The position numbers and the translations under genes were made by a program. A stretch of DNA of 45,105 bases from an uncultured Collinsella sp. (GTDB lineage: Bacteria > Actinomycetota > Coriobacteriia > Coriobacteriales > Coriobacteriaceae), in contig CAAEEX010000076.1 in assembly GCA_900755005.1 (NCBI GenBank), positions 1 through 45,105 of the forward strand, read 5' to 3'. Each line of letters starts with the position of its first letter. Position 1 is the stretch's first letter. Below, one piece after another: positions 43,983 through 45,105 of this stretch. The notes below the pieces were generated by a model. The model was not told where the DNA came from, searched no databases, and was given only the letters and a program-made list of their open reading frames with translations.

Positions 43983-45008
43983 ATGAAACAGTACACGGTT
44001 GCTATTTTGGGCGCGACGGGAGCCGTGGGCACCCAGATGCTCGAGTGCCTGAACGAGCAGGAGTTTCCGGTCGGCAAGCTCAAACTGCTGGCGAGCGCAC
44101 GCTCGGCGGGCAAGACCGTCGAGTTCCGCGGCGAGCAGATTGTGATTGAGGAAGCTTGCCCCGAGGCCTTTGATGGCTGCGACATCGTGCTCGGCGCTGC
44201 TGGCGACGATATCGCCAAGGAGCTGCTGCCCGAGGCCGTCAAGCGCGGTGCCGTCGTGGTCGACAACAGCCATGCCTTCCGCCTGGATCCCGAGGTGCCG
44301 CTGGTCGTGCCCGAGATTAACGCCGACGACATCAAGTGGCATCATGGTCTCATTGCCAACCCCAACTGCGCGACCATCATTGGCCTGGTCCCCACCTGGC
44401 CGTTGCATCAGCTCGCGGGCGTGAAGCGCATGATCGTGTCGACGTATCAGGCGGCTTCGGGCGCTGGCGCTCCCGGCATGGCCGAGCTCGAGGCTCAGCT
44501 GGCCGCCCTGGGCCGTGGCGAGGAGATTCCCGAGCCGCGCGCGTTTGCCGCCCAGCTGGCGAGCAACCTGATTCCGCAGATTGGCGGCGTTAAGGAGGAG
44601 GGCTTTACCTCCGAGGAGATGAAGCTGCAGAACGAGGGCCGCAAGATCATGCACCTGCCCGAGCTGCGCGTGAACTGCACCTGCGTGCGCGTGCCCGTGC
44701 TGCGTTCGCACTCCGAGAGCATTACGCTCGAGTTTGAGCGCGACATTACGGTCGAGGAGGCCCGCGCTGCGCTGGCTGCCGCTCCCGGCGTCAAGCTGGT
44801 CGACGATATGGGTGCCGAGGATGCGCACGATCGCTTCCCCATGCCGATGGACACCTCCGACCAGGACCTGATTTGGGTCGGCCGCGTGCGTCGCGACATC
44901 TCGAACCCCGAGGCCGTGCGCGGTATCACCTTCTGGTGCTGCGGCGACCAAATCCGTAAGGGCGCGGCAACCAACGCCGTCCAGATCGCTAAGCTGCTCT
45001 GCGAGTAG
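43983..45008 (+). CDS. asd: Aspartate-semialdehyde dehydrogenase
   Basis: Protein of 341 aa. It reduces aspartyl phosphate with NADPH, the second step of the aspartate family. The N-terminal Rossmann motif is ILGATGAVGTQM, the catalytic Cys lies in NPNCATIIGLVP, and QAASGAGAPGM and MDTSDQDLIWVGRVRRD are also typical. ATG 43983 follows AAAGGGGGAAGC. With lysC, thrB and thrC it gives all but homoserine dehydrogenase of the aspartate-to-threonine route. Confidence 0.95.
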   Translation: MKQYTVAILGATGAVGTQMLECLNEQEFPVGKLKLLASARSAGKTVEFRGEQIVIEEACPEAFDGCDIVLGAAGDDIAKELLPEAVKRGAVVVDNSHAFRLDPEVPLVVPEINADDIKWHHGLIANPNCATIIGLVPTWPLHQLAGVKRMIVSTYQAASGAGAPGMAELEAQLAALGRGEEIPEPRAFAAQLASNLIPQIGGVKEEGFTSEEMKLQNEGRKIMHLPELRVNCTCVRVPVLRSHSESITLEFERDITVEEARAALAAAPGVKLVDDMGAEDAHDRFPMPMDTSDQDLIWVGRVRRDISNPEAVRGITFWCCGDQIRKGAATNAVQIAKLLCE

Positions 45009-45050
45009 CGGTGGACCTGTCCGGCGGGGGCCGGGCTTAGTTTTCAGAAC

Positions 45051-45105
45051 GTCCTCGACCATGTGTGGCGCCTTGTCCTGCTCCTTCGGAGCCGCGGACA
45101 AGGCG
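45051..45105. repeat. Family B intergenic hairpin, partial copy
   Basis: GTCCTCGACCAT (45051-45062) matches the family B 5' loop strand, followed by an inner stem CGCCTTGTCC (45069-45078) with GGACAAGGCG (45096-45105). The window ends before the 3' loop strand and outer stem. Confidence 0.55.

Noticed and set aside
42129..45101. 990-aa reading frame on the minus strand over lysC and asd
   Set aside because: It is antisense to two clear genes with catalytic motifs and arises from high-GC codon bias.

Overview
The window looks like a chromosomal segment of a gut Coriobacteriia (Actinomycetota), most like Collinsella. This rests on high-GC codon use, Shine-Dalgarno starts, LuxR-type regulators with membrane N-termini, an agmatine cluster, a saccharolytic/formate fermentation locus and a dense set of intergenic hairpin repeats. 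The genus is inferred from gene content only. No rRNA, tRNA, CRISPR, prophage or transposase gene was seen.

Region 1 (about 0.1-14.7 kb) is an amine (agmatine) catabolism and transport region. A membrane LuxR regulator is divergent from ptcA (putrescine carbamoyltransferase), aguD (agmatine/putrescine antiporter) and aguA (agmatine deiminase). A second antiporter sits behind a strong attenuator-like hairpin. Then come a 63-aa protein, a second membrane LuxR regulator, a YtcJ-like amidohydrolase, a MATE transporter, a third, soluble LuxR regulator and a second agmatine deiminase. Carbamate kinase, needed to recover ATP from carbamoyl phosphate, is not in the window.

Region 2 (14.7-25.8 kb) holds mixed genes: an AlbA/Schlafen-type regulator with a repeated operator over its promoter, a GNAT acetyltransferase, DAHP synthase, a MarR-ABC-ABC exporter operon, and an SDR oxidoreductase followed by a KdgT-type permease.

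Region 3 (25.8-38 kb) is fermentation and sucrose/fructan use. Pyruvate formate-lyase is encoded as two genes, a 683-aa core with the Cys-Cys pair and a separate 83-aa glycyl-radical subunit. A LacI regulator follows with three matching operators, then a divergent GH32 enzyme, a sucrose-type PTS EIIBC, a canonical GH32 (ScrB-like), a DegV protein, the PFL-activating enzyme, and a class-A beta-lactamase-like gene broken by one extra base.

Region 4 (38-45 kb) is housekeeping: MTA/SAH nucleosidase, EngB GTPase, thrB, thrC, lysC and asd, i.e. the aspartate-to-threonine route.

Several signals cut across the genes. A 12-bp motif (ACCGTTYRC plus 3 bases) occurs upstream of ptcA, the amidohydrolase, the second aguA, pflB, the first GH32 gene and degV. 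Three families of intergenic hairpin repeats keep conserved internal-loop or apical-loop sequence while their stems differ, partly by compensatory changes. These, with the split PFL, are the most interesting things here.
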